From Vitis vinifera (Eukaryota > Streptophyta > Magnoliopsida > Vitales > Vitaceae), in the NCBI RefSeq assembly GCF_030704535.1, contig NC_081823.1, forward strand, positions 5,896,501 through 5,960,500: a stretch of 64,000 bases of DNA, read 5' to 3'. Positions 46,449 to 58,782 of this stretch are shown here, piece after piece. The notes under the pieces are model-generated. The model did no database searches, was not told the origin of the DNA, and saw nothing but the letters and a program-made list of their open reading frames with translations. The translations under genes were made by a program, and so were the position numbers. Each line of letters opens with the position of its first letter. The first letter of the stretch is position 1.

Positions 46449-47650
46449 CGCATTTGGAATGTGTCTTCTTTCTTCTTCTTGGAGAGCATGCACTACATGC
46501 ACACACACACTTGGACTGAAGCTTTGAGAGAAAAGGGAAAAACTCATTGAACCCTAATTCTCATACCATCACGGACCTGGAGCAGCTTCTTGGATATCAG
46601 TGGAGGAAGAAATAACTTTCTATGGCATAAACAAAGGTAACCGGTTCATTTTTTGCCGTTCAATGCATGTTTAAATGTTTACATGTGATCCTATGCAATT
46701 TCAATTCTCTTCACTTACTTATTTTATTTATTTTATGTTATAACACTTTTATCTATTTAATTTATTTTTTCCCCATTCTGTAATTATTTTATCTCTCAAA
46801 CGATTCGTTATCATTTTCATTTGAGATATTTATATAGATTAAAATTTACTTATTACAAAATTAAAAAAGATTAATTTCTTATTAAAATGTTCACTTTAAT
46901 TGTACTTAGGTTTGGTTCACAGAAACTTAATTAAGTTCCTACTCATAATGGTATCTTAAATATACCATGGTTAAGTTTCCTTTACAAATAATTTAATTTG
47001 GACTAAATTTCCATTTTTTGTTAACTTGAATTATACTGTTATTAATTTTATTTAAAAATTTTGCCTTATTTGCAATTTTCGTTTTATTTACAAAAAGCTT
47101 GATGAACTCAACATCTTCATATTTTAAAATTTTAGATGAAACTAAAAAAAGACACAACAGATTAACTGAAAAATAAAAATAAAATAAAGAATAAAAAATA
47201 TAAACCAACAAAATGGCAAAAAAAACCTTTACCAAAATTGCACGCAAAAAACCTAATCCAAAAACCAAATAAAATAAATAAATAAATAAACATCAATCAA
47301 AATTCCAAACCAAAATCTCAATAAAAAAACACCAACCAAAATTTCATTACAAAAAACCTTAACCATAATCTCAACAAAAAAATATATGAAAAACCCAAAT
47401 AAAAACATTTACAAAGTACCCAAGTAAATTAAACTTATATTTTAAAATATAAACTATAGTTCCGATAATAATCTAGCTATTTCTTTTTATACAATTACAT
47501 CATTTTCTAATTAGTTACCTCTTAATGATCAAATATCTCATTTACTCTTTTTTAACTATCAATGCATTGTAAATATTAGGCATCTTGCCCATTATAATTT
47601 TATTCTTTCAAGCAATGCAAAATCCAACTAAATTTTTTTATGAGAATTAC
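45083..47650. other. AT-rich repeat-unit remnant, no gene
   Basis: 45270-45620 matches 38240-38600. The rest is AT-rich with closed frames. It contains (TA)n(GA)n at 46410-46446. No domain or RNA gene recognised. Confidence 0.5.
46410..46446. repeat. (TA)n(GA)n compound microsatellite
   Basis: About seven TA followed by about eleven GA dinucleotides. Confidence 0.9.
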
Positions 47651-47660
47651 TCATTCCGGT

Positions 47661-48000
47661 CATCATTTCAATCACAATACATCCTAAGAACTATATGTCC
47701 ATGGACCCGCATACTCTTTTGCTTCTGACAACATTTGAGGCGGCGAAACCCGCTATTCTACCCTAAAGTTGTTCCTTCTCATCCATCGTTGTTGCCATCC
47801 AGTCACTTAATTTATATTAAATCATTTTGATCATCATTTCAATCACAATACATTCTAACAACTACATGTCCATGGACCCACATACTCTTTTGCTTCTGAC
47901 AACATTTGAGGCGGCGAAACTCGCTATTCTACCCTAAGTTGTTCCTTCTCATTGATCGTTGTAGCCATCCAGTCACTTCATTTATATTAAATAATATGAA
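47661..48000. repeat. 171-bp tandem duplication
   Basis: Two copies starting CATCATTTCAATCACAATAC at 47661 and 47832, each containing ATGTCCATGGACCC and TTGAGGCGGCGAAAC. A single diverged relative lies at 34370-34480 before another P module. Confidence 0.85.
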
Positions 48001-49247
48001 GGTTAATATCCTCCAATATCTCATTGACAATCACACATGAGGTGAACCCTCTCATGATGGAATTTTTTTTAAGTCATTGAAATGTATGTTGATTGGTAGG
48101 CATCCATTCTAGTACTTGATATAAAAGCCAATAGCATCTATATCACATGAAGGTGATGAAATGTCATGCTTCATGAGCATGATTGTGAGCCTCATTGGTA
48201 TTTGGTGTGTCATGGAAATAGAATCAAACAATGACCGCAACTTTTTATTTTTTGAATTTGTAAAATACAAAAAAAAAAAACTTTTATAAATATTATTCAT
48301 TTTTTAGTATAACTTCATTTTCAATTAAATTGGAAAATTTATAATATACAATAAAAAAAATTTGTAAATATTATTCATTTTCAGTTAAATTGGAGCAAGT
48401 AATAGAATAATAGTTACATAAATTCAATAAATCCATACCATTTTTTAATATAAAAATAAAAGTGAAAAATCAAACGGATCATTAACCATCCATACTAAAA
48501 GATGATAAGGCATCATCAAGTTCTTTATTAAACAATACATTAACGATCATAGCACTATAGGAATTTATTGCTATGCTGTGTTTATTTCCATAAAATTTGA
48601 GAGAATTATAGTAGATAGAAATGAAAATTTTAAAATAAAAATAGATTTGAAGTTAATAAATTATTTTTATATATTACTTTAATTTTTTAATTTATTTTAA
48701 TTTTTTATATAAAAATAAAATAATTTTAAAATATATAAATTTCAAATTAACTTCTTAAAAATTATATTTGCATATATTAAATTTCTCATTACATTTGCTT
48801 TGTTTACACCTCCACTTTATAACACAATTTTATTAATATATCCACCTACAAATTTGAAATATATCTAAAAGATTCTCCATATTCTTCTCTTCCACATTCA
48901 TCTTTTTTTCTTTTTCTTTTTTAACTTTTTTTCTTCTGAATAATAAACCTACAAAAAAATCTTTTAGGACTTATTCTTTATATAAAATAATTTTAAAACA
49001 ATTAAAAAAAAATTAGAAATGACTTACAAGTAAGAAATCGTAAAAAAGTGTTGAAAAAAAAGTAAAAATAAATAAATAAAAACCCATTCCATAGTATACA
49101 AACCTAAAAGGCCGAATTTGTGCAAATGTCATCATACATTGAAGAGAGAGTCAAATGTACATTTTTCCTTAAGAGTAATTTGGTTATTTGGACATTTTTA
49201 TCCTAATCTATATCAATCTTTTTTTTCTTTTTCTTTTTTATAAACAT
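48001..49247. repeat. Degenerate repeat unit 6, P module
   Basis: P module 48001-48260: CCTCCAATATCTCATTGACA, GGTAGGCATCCATTCTAGTA, GATATAAAAGCCAATAGCAT, TCATGCTTCATGAGCATG. The following sequence matches the 3' part of unit 4. A short T-module piece survives at 49440-49500 before the giant LTR. Confidence 0.6.
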
Positions 49248-49410
49248 AGTTTTAAATTTAAGTACGAATAAATTAACTTTTAGACTTAATATTTAAAGTT
49301 ATTTTTAATTTTAAGTTATAATATTAAGTTATTTTAATAAATATATTTAATCTATTTAATAATTTAAATTAAGTTATTAAATCACTTTAAATCATTAAGT
49401 TGATTTACTA
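49248..49410. mobile_element. MITE remnant related to 36570-36809
   Basis: The right half is clear (TTATTAAATCACTTTAAATC then ATTAAGTTGATTTACTAAAC); the left end is degraded. Confidence 0.5.
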
Positions 49411-49611
49411 AACACTCTCTTTCAATTTTTTTTTTTTAAAATTTTTCTTTTTTCATCGCATTGTTGATGATGACACCAAATATTCATAATATTGTTATTA
49501 AATATGAAATTTTGTACCACTATGGTAACTTATGGATGATCATCCATAAACATCTTTTGTAACTCCCTATAAAAGGATAACCCCTAATAAAATTGAATAG
49601 AGTTTTCCTAT
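49411..49611. other. Flank of the giant retroelement
   Basis: T-module fragment, then unique AT-rich DNA. The base run CCTAT just before the LTR is the candidate target duplication; its partner would lie beyond the window. Confidence 0.5.
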
Positions 49612-52600
49612 TGTAGACCCCCCCGAGGAGCTAGAGATTTTTATTATTTTTCTTGGTTGTTTTTCGGAGGGACCTCCCAAGTAGGCTGCTCTGGGGGCAG
49701 CTAGAGAGGATAGGGGGCTGCTTTGGGCGGCCGTGGGATGTGATTGGGCTAGCTGGTGATGGCGGCGAGAGGGGACAGAAGAAAGAGAGAAGAGAGACTT
49801 GCCAAGGAAGAGGAAAAAACAGGGCTAGGGGAGGAGAGGGCGTCTGGGAGGAAGGCGGCGAGACGGAGCTTCTCTGGAAAACTCAGGTATGGCCATATTG
49901 GATGCTTTGGCTTTCAGATTTCTTTTATTTCATTTCGTTTTCACTTTTATTATTCCTCCTTTGTCATTGCTGGTCTTGAACGTCTCTTGCTGAGGATTAG
50001 ACTTTGTTGAGCTTAAGCTGGTTTCACTTGCTCTGTTTTGTTCTCCTTTTCCGTTTCTTTGTTCTCTCTTGTAAATTAGTGAGGTATCAGATTGTTTTTT
50101 TTAATTTTGATATTCATCTAATCGCATGAATGCTCGTTGTTCGCCCCACCCGTCGGGTGCAGTAAGAAAATGAGTTTAGCGTGACTGTGGAACCTGCTCT
50201 GTTCCTAAGGGCCCGTCCAAAACCTCCATGAAAACCAACTTCCATGAAAACCTGAGACTTATGTCTGCCGAGAACCTCCTCCAACATATGCTCATCATCA
50301 ACTCTATCCACGCACATGGTCTCAAATCCAAAGCTAAGCACCCTTCACGCCTTCACCACCTTAAACATCCATTCTTTTTTTATGTACCCATTTTCCTCCT
50401 TCGTTCCCTGTTTCTTCTCCTCTGGCATCTGTGACGACAAGGCAGCACCGTTTGGCAGTAAAGACGACGAAGCCCTCCGTCGCACCCCATGTTCTTGTCC
50501 TCCTGCCCGCGCGGTGGTTCATGGGCAGCAGCTCCCACTCCGTTCCCCCATTTCATCCCCGGCGTCGTCAACGTGCAAGCCATACTCTTCACCGCCAGCC
50601 TGCTTTGCACCCTCCATCTGTATTGCCCCCCATTAAATCTGCTCCAGCATCTGAAATGACCAAACGTCACATACCTTTCAAACCCACCAATCACACCCAT
50701 TTTCCATACCCACTAAGCCCATTTGCCATGCATGGTCATGCATGGCCGCGTGACGCCCGCCACACCCATTTCTTGCTCAGCATACCCATTTTCTCTCTCT
50801 AAACTTATTCACACCCATCTCCTGCACCCAGCAGCCGCAAACCACCCATTTTCCATCTCAACCCGTTCAGCTGTTCTGTGATTGATGGACCTCATGGTGA
50901 CATGGGTCTCACGACTCTTAAAAAAATAGGTTTTCGTTGAAGAAACTCTGGTATTTGGAGGACGCCCAGCCCACGGGCAAGTACCTGCTGAAGCCTTTTT
51001 GTTTCCCAGTGGCATTGTTTAAACAAATTGGTGGATAAAAGTCAAAGACATGAGTTTTTTATATTATTTTTTTATTCTCCATTATTAGTGGCATGGTTCC
51101 AGCAGGCTTCAAGGTGGTTTATTATTATTTTTTCTCTTTTCTCCCACGTGCCATCATTTTGGTTTTTTTTTTATCTTTTATCATTTTTTTTTTTATTTTA
51201 TTATTTTTAATGTTAAAAGTTCTGTTTCTTTGATTATTTTATTTATTCTTTTATATATATATATATAATCTCCATTAACTCTTTTAAAATTTCCTAAAAT
51301 TTCAAAGTCCCAAATTTGTTCACTTATTTATTATTTATTATTTATTTATTTAAAAAATGCCATTCTCGAAATAATTTTCTAAAATTCTAATTTTAAATTT
51401 AATTTCCTAATAATCAATTTTTTAAATTTAATTTTCCGAAAATTCCTAATCCCGAAAATTTCCATAATCCCATTAATTTATTTAATCATTAGTATTTTAT
51501 TTGTTTATTTTAAAACTCCATTTTAAATCAATTCATTTAAAGCTTTCGATTTTCGAATTAAATTGCTATTTCTGAAAATTCCGATATTCACATTAATCTA
51601 TTTAATTATTATTATTTTATTTATTTATTCTAAAATTTCATTTTAAACAATTCATTTAAAACTTTCGATTTTCGAATTAAATTTCTATTCCTGAAAATTC
51701 CGATATTCACATTAATTTATTTAATTATTATTATTTTATTTATTTATTCTAAAAATCCATTTTAAACAATTCATTTAAAACTTTCGATTTCCGAATTAAA
51801 TTGCTATTTCTGAAAATTCCAATATTCACATTAATCTATTTAATTATTATTATTTTAGTTATTTATTTCAAAATTCCATTTTAAACAATTCTTCAAAATT
51901 CTAATTTTTGAACTTAATTTCCGACTTCCAAAATTCTAATTTCTTTCAAATTTAATTCCCAAAGCTCCAATTTTCAAATAAATTCCCAAAAATCCAATTT
52001 TCACTTGAACAATTTTAATTCTACTCTGATTCTCAAACCTTATGTTTTTCTTGGTTTTACATAAGCGTGAATGCAATCTTCATAATTCCTAAATAATGGA
52101 ATTTGTGATATTAATTCATGCAAGACTAATCGGGCTTTGGTGGGGCCCCACATACGTGATTTTATGATTGATTGATTGATTGATCGATTGGTTGATTTAT
52201 CTGCCATGCGTGATTGATTTGCTATGTTCCATGATATGTACATAATCAACCTGCGTTTGTCGCCCTATTTTGTGATAGCGCATTGCCGTTTGCTGAACAG
52301 GTACGTATCCACTTCCACTTTGGTTATTCTCTATGCATATTCTGATTCTCATATGTGCATGATAGTTCCGGGTATCCATTGTTTCCCTCATCAATTGCCA
52401 TTGATTACTTCATTTTATTAGTAGAGACCCGACTTTAGGGACTTAGAGGGGTGCTACGGTCTTTATCGTACCTTCCCGATAAGTAACTTGACCCCCGAAC
52501 CCGATCCGGTTTTTCACAGACCACATTTTCCAAAGTAAGGAGTCACACTTAGGGTTTTTCTTTCTTATTTTGTTTACCCTTTTAAAAATAAAACAAAAAT

Positions 52601-52711
52601 AAGTGGCGACTCCAAGTCAATTTTTCTTAATCAATAAAGATCAATTTTTCAAAATAAAAATCGAGCTCGCCATCGAGTGGGAAACGCATGAGCCGAAATG
52701 CGGGGTCCACA
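49612..52711 (+). repeat. 5' LTR (3100 bp) of giant Tat/Ogre-like gypsy element
   Basis: Starts TGTAGACCCCCCCGAGGAGC and ends GGGGTCCACA, followed by the primer site. It is the same family as the solo LTR 39178-42213, in opposite orientation. The GC-rich first 400 bp, C-rich middle (50200-50870) and AT-rich minisatellite (51470-51900) are shared with indels. The last 300 bp is the best conserved part, for example GACTTTAGGGACTTAGAGGG. LTRs above 3 kb are characteristic of the Tat/Ogre lineage. Confidence 0.9.
51470..51900 (+). repeat. LTR-internal minisatellite, about four units
   Basis: Units of about 120 bp (ATTCACATTAATCTATTTAA anchor near 51470, 51591, 51710 and 51829), the reverse-complement counterpart of the ten-unit array at 40080-41240. 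Confidence 0.85.
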
Positions 52712-52714
52712 AAA

Positions 52715-52732
52715 TGGCGACTCCGCTGGGGA
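52715..52732 (+). other. Primer binding site (tRNA-Arg type)
   Basis: TGGCGACTCCGCTGGGGA, three bases after the LTR end. Ogre/Tat elements are known to use tRNA-Arg primers with this kind of site. Confidence 0.85.
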
Positions 52733-54718
52733 ATTTTTTTAGAGGGTCAAGCTTGAACTTAGGGTGAAGTAAACGTGGCATTTGATTGGACGATCAGTGG
52801 ATGCTCATCTCTTGATTGCACATTGAGGATTTCTTGATGCATGCTTAGATGTCGTTTTCATTTGAGATTTTGACATGCTGGATTATTGATGATTGATCTT
52901 ATTGCATTGCTTAGCGTATTGATTCTGATTTTGGCATGATTGTTCTGATCACTTCACATGCATACACTCACCATTGTATATCACTCAGCTTGACATGTTG
53001 ATTTTCTGACTTGTATACTATTTTGATCGTCTTTGAGCATGATGTTTGTATCACTATTCATCTTGATTGTCGTATTCTCGCTTATCTTGTGTGTACATGA
53101 GTGATATATCCTGTTCTGCCTGATTGTGTGTTGCATGATTGCTCTCTCTCCGCTTGATTGCATGTTGCTTGTCCATATGGGTCGCACTTCTATCCCCTTA
53201 CCTCCAAATCTCTTGGTTTCGGTCATTCCTTTCATCTCGGTTCTCACTATTGCAAGTGTGAGACCTTCTGCGTGCTTGCTCTCTGACCGAGCTAGAGATT
53301 AGGAGTAGGGTCTAGCGACGGGCTATATCGATGTATGGGAGCATTCTGGAGGAGAGCGACACTTTGATGTCGATTGGAGTCCGATCATTGAAGACCTGTA
53401 TAGCCCCGAGCTAGGTTTCATGGATAGTTGTGCGACCAGTGTGTTTCCTCTTCTGCTCTAGAGTCTTAGGGTTTTCGGATGCACCCACATCGCTCACTGT
53501 GCACTTTAGTTGACTATTGAGTGTTGAGAGCTTGAGAGGTTTCACCATAGGAAACTCCTTGGGTTGCGAGGTAGTGCATGTGTGGAGGTGATGACCACCT
53601 TGCATGGAAGCGCCCCGTCTCTTCGGAGGCATGCAGGAGGTCGCGTACCGCCGGAGGGTACGATCGCTTCTATTAGGGATATTTTAAAGTCCACCCATAT
53701 CCATTTAGAGCCACCTTCACCTCATAGGTTGAGCCGTAGATCCTTCGATTAGGACTCCCTCCCTACACGTGGGTGCATCTGAGGGCTTTCAGAGCCTCTG
53801 TGGTTACACTTCGGATTTGGCATTCTCTTATTTTTAGTCTCCAGTTGAGAGTGCTTGGAGATCGGTACGAGTCTGAGTACGGTTGGATCACCTTTCGTCT
53901 TATCGCCTTAGTTTGTGTTTTTCACTTGATGAGTTTAGCATGTTTTCTCCCTAGGGTTTTCGTTCTCATTTCTTGGCTCGGCACATCCTTCCACTTTGTT
54001 GACATTTACTCGATACTTTGGGATGCGTTCATTGATCACCTTTTTACACTGTCCACCTATCACGGGCTCAGTACCTCATTCTTTGTTTGATCCTTGGTTC
54101 GATTTTCAACTCGACGCTCATATTTTCATTACAGAAAGGTGAAAGACACATTTTCGTATTCACACATTTTTCGAGAGATTCGCCTTGATCACCTTATCAT
54201 TTTCTCTCTTATGGAGCTCGAGTTGAAGGTTGAATCAAGGATATTTTGGTATAGATTGAGTATCGATGTCGTGTTAGTGTTGTCCTTCACACCCCATTTA
54301 TTTTCTTCACATCTCGATCATTTTCTAGATCATCGATAGAAATTTTTTAGTCATATTCGTAGTTATCTCACACTAGAGACTCATGTGACTTTAGGGATTC
54401 TATCGTTTATCCAAATTTTGATTGTCACCATATGATTATGTATCACACCCTGTTGTGTATTGGGTTGTATTGTATCATGCATTGGTCATTGTTCGTTGCA
54501 TCCCGTGTCGTTGTATGAGTCGTGTTTGAGTCGTTTTGCTTGGGTTCTTTTGTAGGGGTCTATTTGTAGTCCTGGTCTTGGTTCAGTGCCCTGGGTTTAG
54601 TGGGAGGTTGATTCGTATTGCTGAGCTGCTATAGACGGACTCACAGTCAGTTTCGATTGGTTAGCTTATTGCTTCTATGGTTTCGATTCTGGAGGCATTG
54701 ACCAGTTTGAGTTAGAGG
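52733..54718 (+). other. Long untranslated leader of gypsy element
   Basis: About 2 kb between primer site and gag. Short open frames (for example 53773-54090, 54094-54339) show no domains and are not called. Long leaders are usual in Tat/Ogre elements. Confidence 0.65.
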
Positions 54719-56170
54719 ATGGATACTCAGCAGAGTAGGCATGTAGTGCTCGAGGACATGCCATCTGATATAGTGACACCACCTATTCTACCTGTTCAGA
54801 TGCCAGCTACACAGACTTTGCATGCTACTTCATATGATCAGGCTGCTGTCATTCCACCCATTGTCACACCAGTTACCATTATTGAGGATCCTCGTTCCCG
54901 TATGGACAAACTCGAGCGAAGGGTTAGACAGATGAGAGATCTTGATGAGATGATTTCATGGGATGACCCTGACGATGTGCCAGTGGCCACTTTGCCAGTC
55001 GGTTTCAGGATGCCTGATATGGAGAGATATACGGGTGTTGGATGTCCTCGTATTCATCTCAGGCTTTATAGCACAGTTATGAGGGCCCTTGGTCTAGGTG
55101 AGGCACAGTTGCTCACTTTGTTCCCATTGTCATTGAGTGGCGTGACACAGAGATGGTACGCTTCATTAGAGCCATCTCGTCGGAGAACTTGGGAGGACTT
55201 AACACAGGAGTTTCTGAGACAGTATTCCTTCAGTGGTGATACGAGCGTTACGCGCAGAGAGCTTGAGTTTCTTCGACAGGGATCAAATGAGTCTGTTTTT
55301 TCTTTTATCTCCCGTTGGAGGGAGAAGGCCGCGGAGATGATTGAGCGACCTACTGAGAGAGATCATATGAGCATGTTTTTGAGGAGTTTGCATCCTAGGT
55401 TTGCTCAGCATCTGACAGGAGTCCCATTCCAGGATTTCAGATCATTGGTTCAGGCTTTATTCGATGTAGATGATGGCATCTCTAGAGAATTATGGTCAGA
55501 TATTATTCCTTCTCCGGATATTGAGGGGAAGAGAGTTGGTGGATCATCTGAGAGCTATGGAGACGTATGTTCTGCGGATTTTCAGCATCGACGACCTGGT
55601 TATCATCCCTATGCGAGATCATTGCAGATACCCAGGAGTGATTTCCCGCCTTTACAGCATCATCATCCTCATTCAGTTCAGCAGTACCCTTCTGTGCATC
55701 CTCATACTGTCACGGTGCGACCTTCATTTCAGTTTCAGCGTCCACGGACTAGTATCCCACGGCATGAGCAGTCTCGTTCCCATCGGCGACGTCAGAGGAC
55801 TTATTCCGATTTGGGGATGCCTTTGGATAGAGCTTTTGAGCGACTCGTAGCTACTGGCTTCTTAGCACCGTTGGCCCCTAGGCCACCTCCGAGTACCTTA
55901 CCTCCACGTTTTCGTGCTCGCGAGTTCTGTGCATTTCACCAGATGGCAGGCCATCGTACTGATTATTGTGCTTCTCTATGTCATACCATACAGGATCTTA
56001 TTGACAGTGGTGCGGTTAGCTTTCCCGTACCGACCACAGATACTGATCTTGGTCCAGATATGACTGCTGATTCCTTTCCAGCTTATTCCACACATGCAGT
56101 TCCTCCTCCTTCGGGCTTATACCATCACGTTTTGGACGCCCAGGGCACTGATATTCACAGGACACTTTGA
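54719..56170 (+). CDS. Tat/Ogre-lineage gag polyprotein (gag1), open
   Basis: 483 residues from the ATG at 54719. The N-terminal part is acidic/Pro-rich with a short coiled segment (RMDKLERRVRQMRD, residues about 61-74). The retrotransposon gag core spans about residues 104-235, with GVGCPRIHLRLYSTVM, LFPLSLSGVTQRWYASLE, WEDLTQEFLRQYS and SVFSFISRWREKAAEM. A His/Pro/Arg-rich linker follows. The C-terminal finger CAFHQMAGHRTDYC (about 404-417) precedes IQDLIDSGAV, the lineage hallmark. Gag would form the particle and bind the RNA. The frame is uninterrupted, unlike the other elements here, suggesting relative youth or selection through trans-mobilisation. No protease is fused downstream. Confidence 0.9.
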   Translation: MDTQQSRHVVLEDMPSDIVTPPILPVQMPATQTLHATSYDQAAVIPPIVTPVTIIEDPRSRMDKLERRVRQMRDLDEMISWDDPDDVPVATLPVGFRMPDMERYTGVGCPRIHLRLYSTVMRALGLGEAQLLTLFPLSLSGVTQRWYASLEPSRRRTWEDLTQEFLRQYSFSGDTSVTRRELEFLRQGSNESVFSFISRWREKAAEMIERPTERDHMSMFLRSLHPRFAQHLTGVPFQDFRSLVQALFDVDDGISRELWSDIIPSPDIEGKRVGGSSESYGDVCSADFQHRRPGYHPYARSLQIPRSDFPPLQHHHPHSVQQYPSVHPHTVTVRPSFQFQRPRTSIPRHEQSRSHRRRQRTYSDLGMPLDRAFERLVATGFLAPLAPRPPPSTLPPRFRAREFCAFHQMAGHRTDYCASLCHTIQDLIDSGAVSFPVPTTDTDLGPDMTADSFPAYSTHAVPPPSGLYHHVLDAQGTDIHRTL

Positions 56171-56588
56171 TACCTCGTTGGTGTATTTTGGGACTACCTT
56201 GTTAGCTGGTTGTTTGAGTTTTTGTTCTCTTTTTCTTTCTATTTGAGTCTTGTTTTATAGTTAGTGTTTTGAGTTCGCACCTTGTGCTTCGAGAGTAGAC
56301 CTTTGTTGTCCTATTATTTTGCATGATGTACTCTCATTTCACTTAGTGATATTGTTGCTTTCTTGGGTATGTGTTCCTATCTTCTTTTTATCATTGTTTC
56401 ATATCATGTATTTTATGTGTTGTTGTTTTGAGTAGCATCGTGTGTTGTTTTGTTTTGTCTCTTGCATGTGCTTGTTTTAGAGTCTTGGACGGTTTTAGTG
56501 TCGTGACTGGTCCCCGAGCAGAGATTGATGGTATGATGATTATGATACAGAGCACCTTGAGACTAGACTTCTTCAGTTGAGGTTCACC
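56171..56588 (+). other. Spacer between the two gag frames
   Basis: 418 bp, T-rich, with no open frame of note. Confidence 0.5.
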
Positions 56589-57251
56589 ATGTCGGACGAG
56601 ATCACACCCATTACTCTTACTGCTCTTTATGAGATGATGGTGGATTTGACGCGGAGGGTTGAGAGGATTGAGCTTATTTTGTCAGAGCATCCATCGTCAT
56701 AGAGAGAAGCTCCAGGAGTAGCGATGCCTTCATTGCCACATTTGGCTCCATCGATGTTTGCTACTTTGGGTGCCTCACATCCACGGCCTCGCCCACATTC
56801 AGTGTTCCAGCAGCATTCCTCATCCATTTCACTGACTACGCCGACACGACCTCCATCCCGGCTTCGGGGCCCTCCAGTTATTACAGTTCCTCGGGAGCGA
56901 CTTCACCCTCGTCGACGATGTCAAAGACACTTTTCAGATTTGAGCGCACCCTTGAGCAGAGTTTTTGAGACGTTCCAAGCCATGGGACTTTTGGCTCCTC
57001 TGGCTCCTAGGGCACTTCCAGATCCAATGCCTCCACAGTTTCGACTTGATATATATTGTATGTACCATCAGTCAGTAGGACATCACACTGATCGTTGCAC
57101 TGCTCTACGACATGCCATACAGGACATTGTTGATTCTGGGACGTTTGGGCATCCTCAGTCCGATATGTTTCCTATTCCTACCTCAGCTCAGGCCATGCAT
57201 GCAGACGCCCCTTCACCAGCAGTCCCTGATCTTATTGACTTGGGCGATTGA
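56589..57251 (+). pseudogene. Second, diverged gag C-terminal frame (gag2) split by one TAG
   Basis: ATG at 56589 opens 37 codons (MSDEITPITLTALYEMMVDL, then TRRVERIELILSEHPSS), stopped by TAG at 56700-56702. The same frame continues to TGA at 57251 with SRVFETFQAMGLLAPLAPRA, CMYHQSVGHHTDRC and LRHAIQDIVDSG. The last part aligns with gag1 residues about 370-440 at roughly half identity, so this is a second gag and not a recent duplicate. The gag core is missing between coiled segment and linker. Whether the TAG is read through cannot be judged; a decayed internally deleted gag is the simplest reading. Confidence 0.75.
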
Positions 57252-58029
57252 CTCATGATTGGCTTACTTTGGTACGGTGGCGCTCAGATTTTGTTCATTC
57301 TGTGGCCAGAGATGTGATGGCAGGACCAGTCACTGTTTTTGTTTTGTTTTGTTTGGTCTTGTTTTACTTTTGACATTTAGAGACTATAACTCGATTCTCG
57401 AGTATTGTCTTTGTTATCCTTCTTTTGCATGATGTATTCATCGGATTATCCCATTGGATGCATTTTCTTTTATGGACATATCTTTGTGTTTTGTGATATG
57501 ATGTGTTATACTTTTTACTCGAGGTGTCTTTTCACTTGCACATTGTGGTCTTGAGGCCCGACCTATCATGGAGGATATTGAGCCTATTAGCTTAGGATCA
57601 AAGATTTGACCTAGGGAGTTCGAGACTGTGACACATCTTCTTATGTTCAGAGCAGTACCTCGGTCACTTCCCACACCTTGCTTTTGTTTTGACCTACATC
57701 CATCCATTATGAGCTTTGCACAGCATCACCTTTGAGACCATTATATGACCTTTCCATCCTCAATTTTTCTAGCTTTTCACATCCCCTCTCTTATTCGACC
57801 AGGTAGAGTGTGAGGAGTTTGAGCCCAGGGTTGTTCCTGCGTGGCGAGGGATAGCTTATGATCTTTGGATGGTTTATGATATGTGGATTGGTTGATTGCT
57901 TGATGAGACTATCACTTTTTTCGCTATGAGTATAGAGATTGATCTTGTATGATGAGAGTTGGCTTGTGATGGGCAGTATTGCTTGATGAGATCATCGTTT
58001 ACTTCGCCTGATGAGTACGGTTGATATAT
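57252..58029 (+). other. Region where pol is expected but absent
   Basis: About 780 bp with no protease, RT, RNase H or integrase core in any frame. Intact relatives need several kb of pol here. The deletion makes the element non-autonomous. Confidence 0.7.
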
Positions 58030-58179
58030 GATCCTAGAGGGAAGTTCAGACCCAACTGGAGCGGACCTTATTTCATCAGGGAGTTGACCCCAGAAGGCGT
58101 TGCATGGTTGATGGATTTAGATGGAAACCGATTCTTAGAGCCGACTAATGTAGATAAGCTGAAGAGGTACTATGTTTGA
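58030..58179 (+). pseudogene. C-terminal remnant of gypsy integrase/pol
   Basis: Fifty codons in one frame ending in TGA: DPRGKFRPNWSGPYFIRELT, then PEGVAWLMDLDGNRFLEPTN and VDKLKRYYV. This is the conserved pol terminus of Tat/Ogre-lineage elements (KFxPNWxGPYxI...LDG...NxDxLKxYY). Nothing upstream in frame belongs to pol, so an internal deletion joined the gag region to this tail. Confidence 0.85.
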
Positions 58180-58727
58180 GACCATGGTCGCAGGATGGGT
58201 GGCCCTTATTTTGGTTAGCCATATACCTTGTTATTCCCTTTTGATACATAGTCCGTTGTTAGCCAATTGAGCCTCGCATGCGTATTATAGCCTTTCTTTC
58301 TTATCGCCTTGCTCACATTTTCACACCGGGATAGGGGCCCTTTAATGTATGCATGCATTGTTTGGTAGTTTCATGAGCTTTGGACCTAGAGGCATGTTTT
58401 TCTCATTATCTTTTCCTATCACTGCACCTCTATATTTTCATCTCATCTTATTGGTTATGTTATTCGTCTCTTCTGCGCTACTATTTGTTTGTCTCATATT
58501 CTCTCCACCCTGGGTGGTGATCCCCTTCAGTTCATCACATGGAGGATAGTCACGTCATTTCCACCATCTATCTCGCGGACACTGGTTTAGAGATCCTTAG
58601 TTTGAGAAGGTCATCGTGTTAGAGAGAGTTTGTTTGTTACCTTAGCACTTGGGGGTGTGTCCATTTGTTATTGTTATCATCTTTGGGGTTTATTTATTCA
58701 CATTCAGGGTACGCGTATTTGTATATA

Positions 58728-58782
<55 letters not shown>

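Noticed and set aside
49653..51210. Open frames in the 5' LTR of the gypsy element
   Set aside because: Same reason: GC-rich LTR sequence without domains, not collinear with frames in the solo LTR.
56700..56702. Programmed stop readthrough in gag2 as an established feature
   Set aside because: A single TAG in a non-autonomous element is more simply a mutation; kept only as a low-interest finding.
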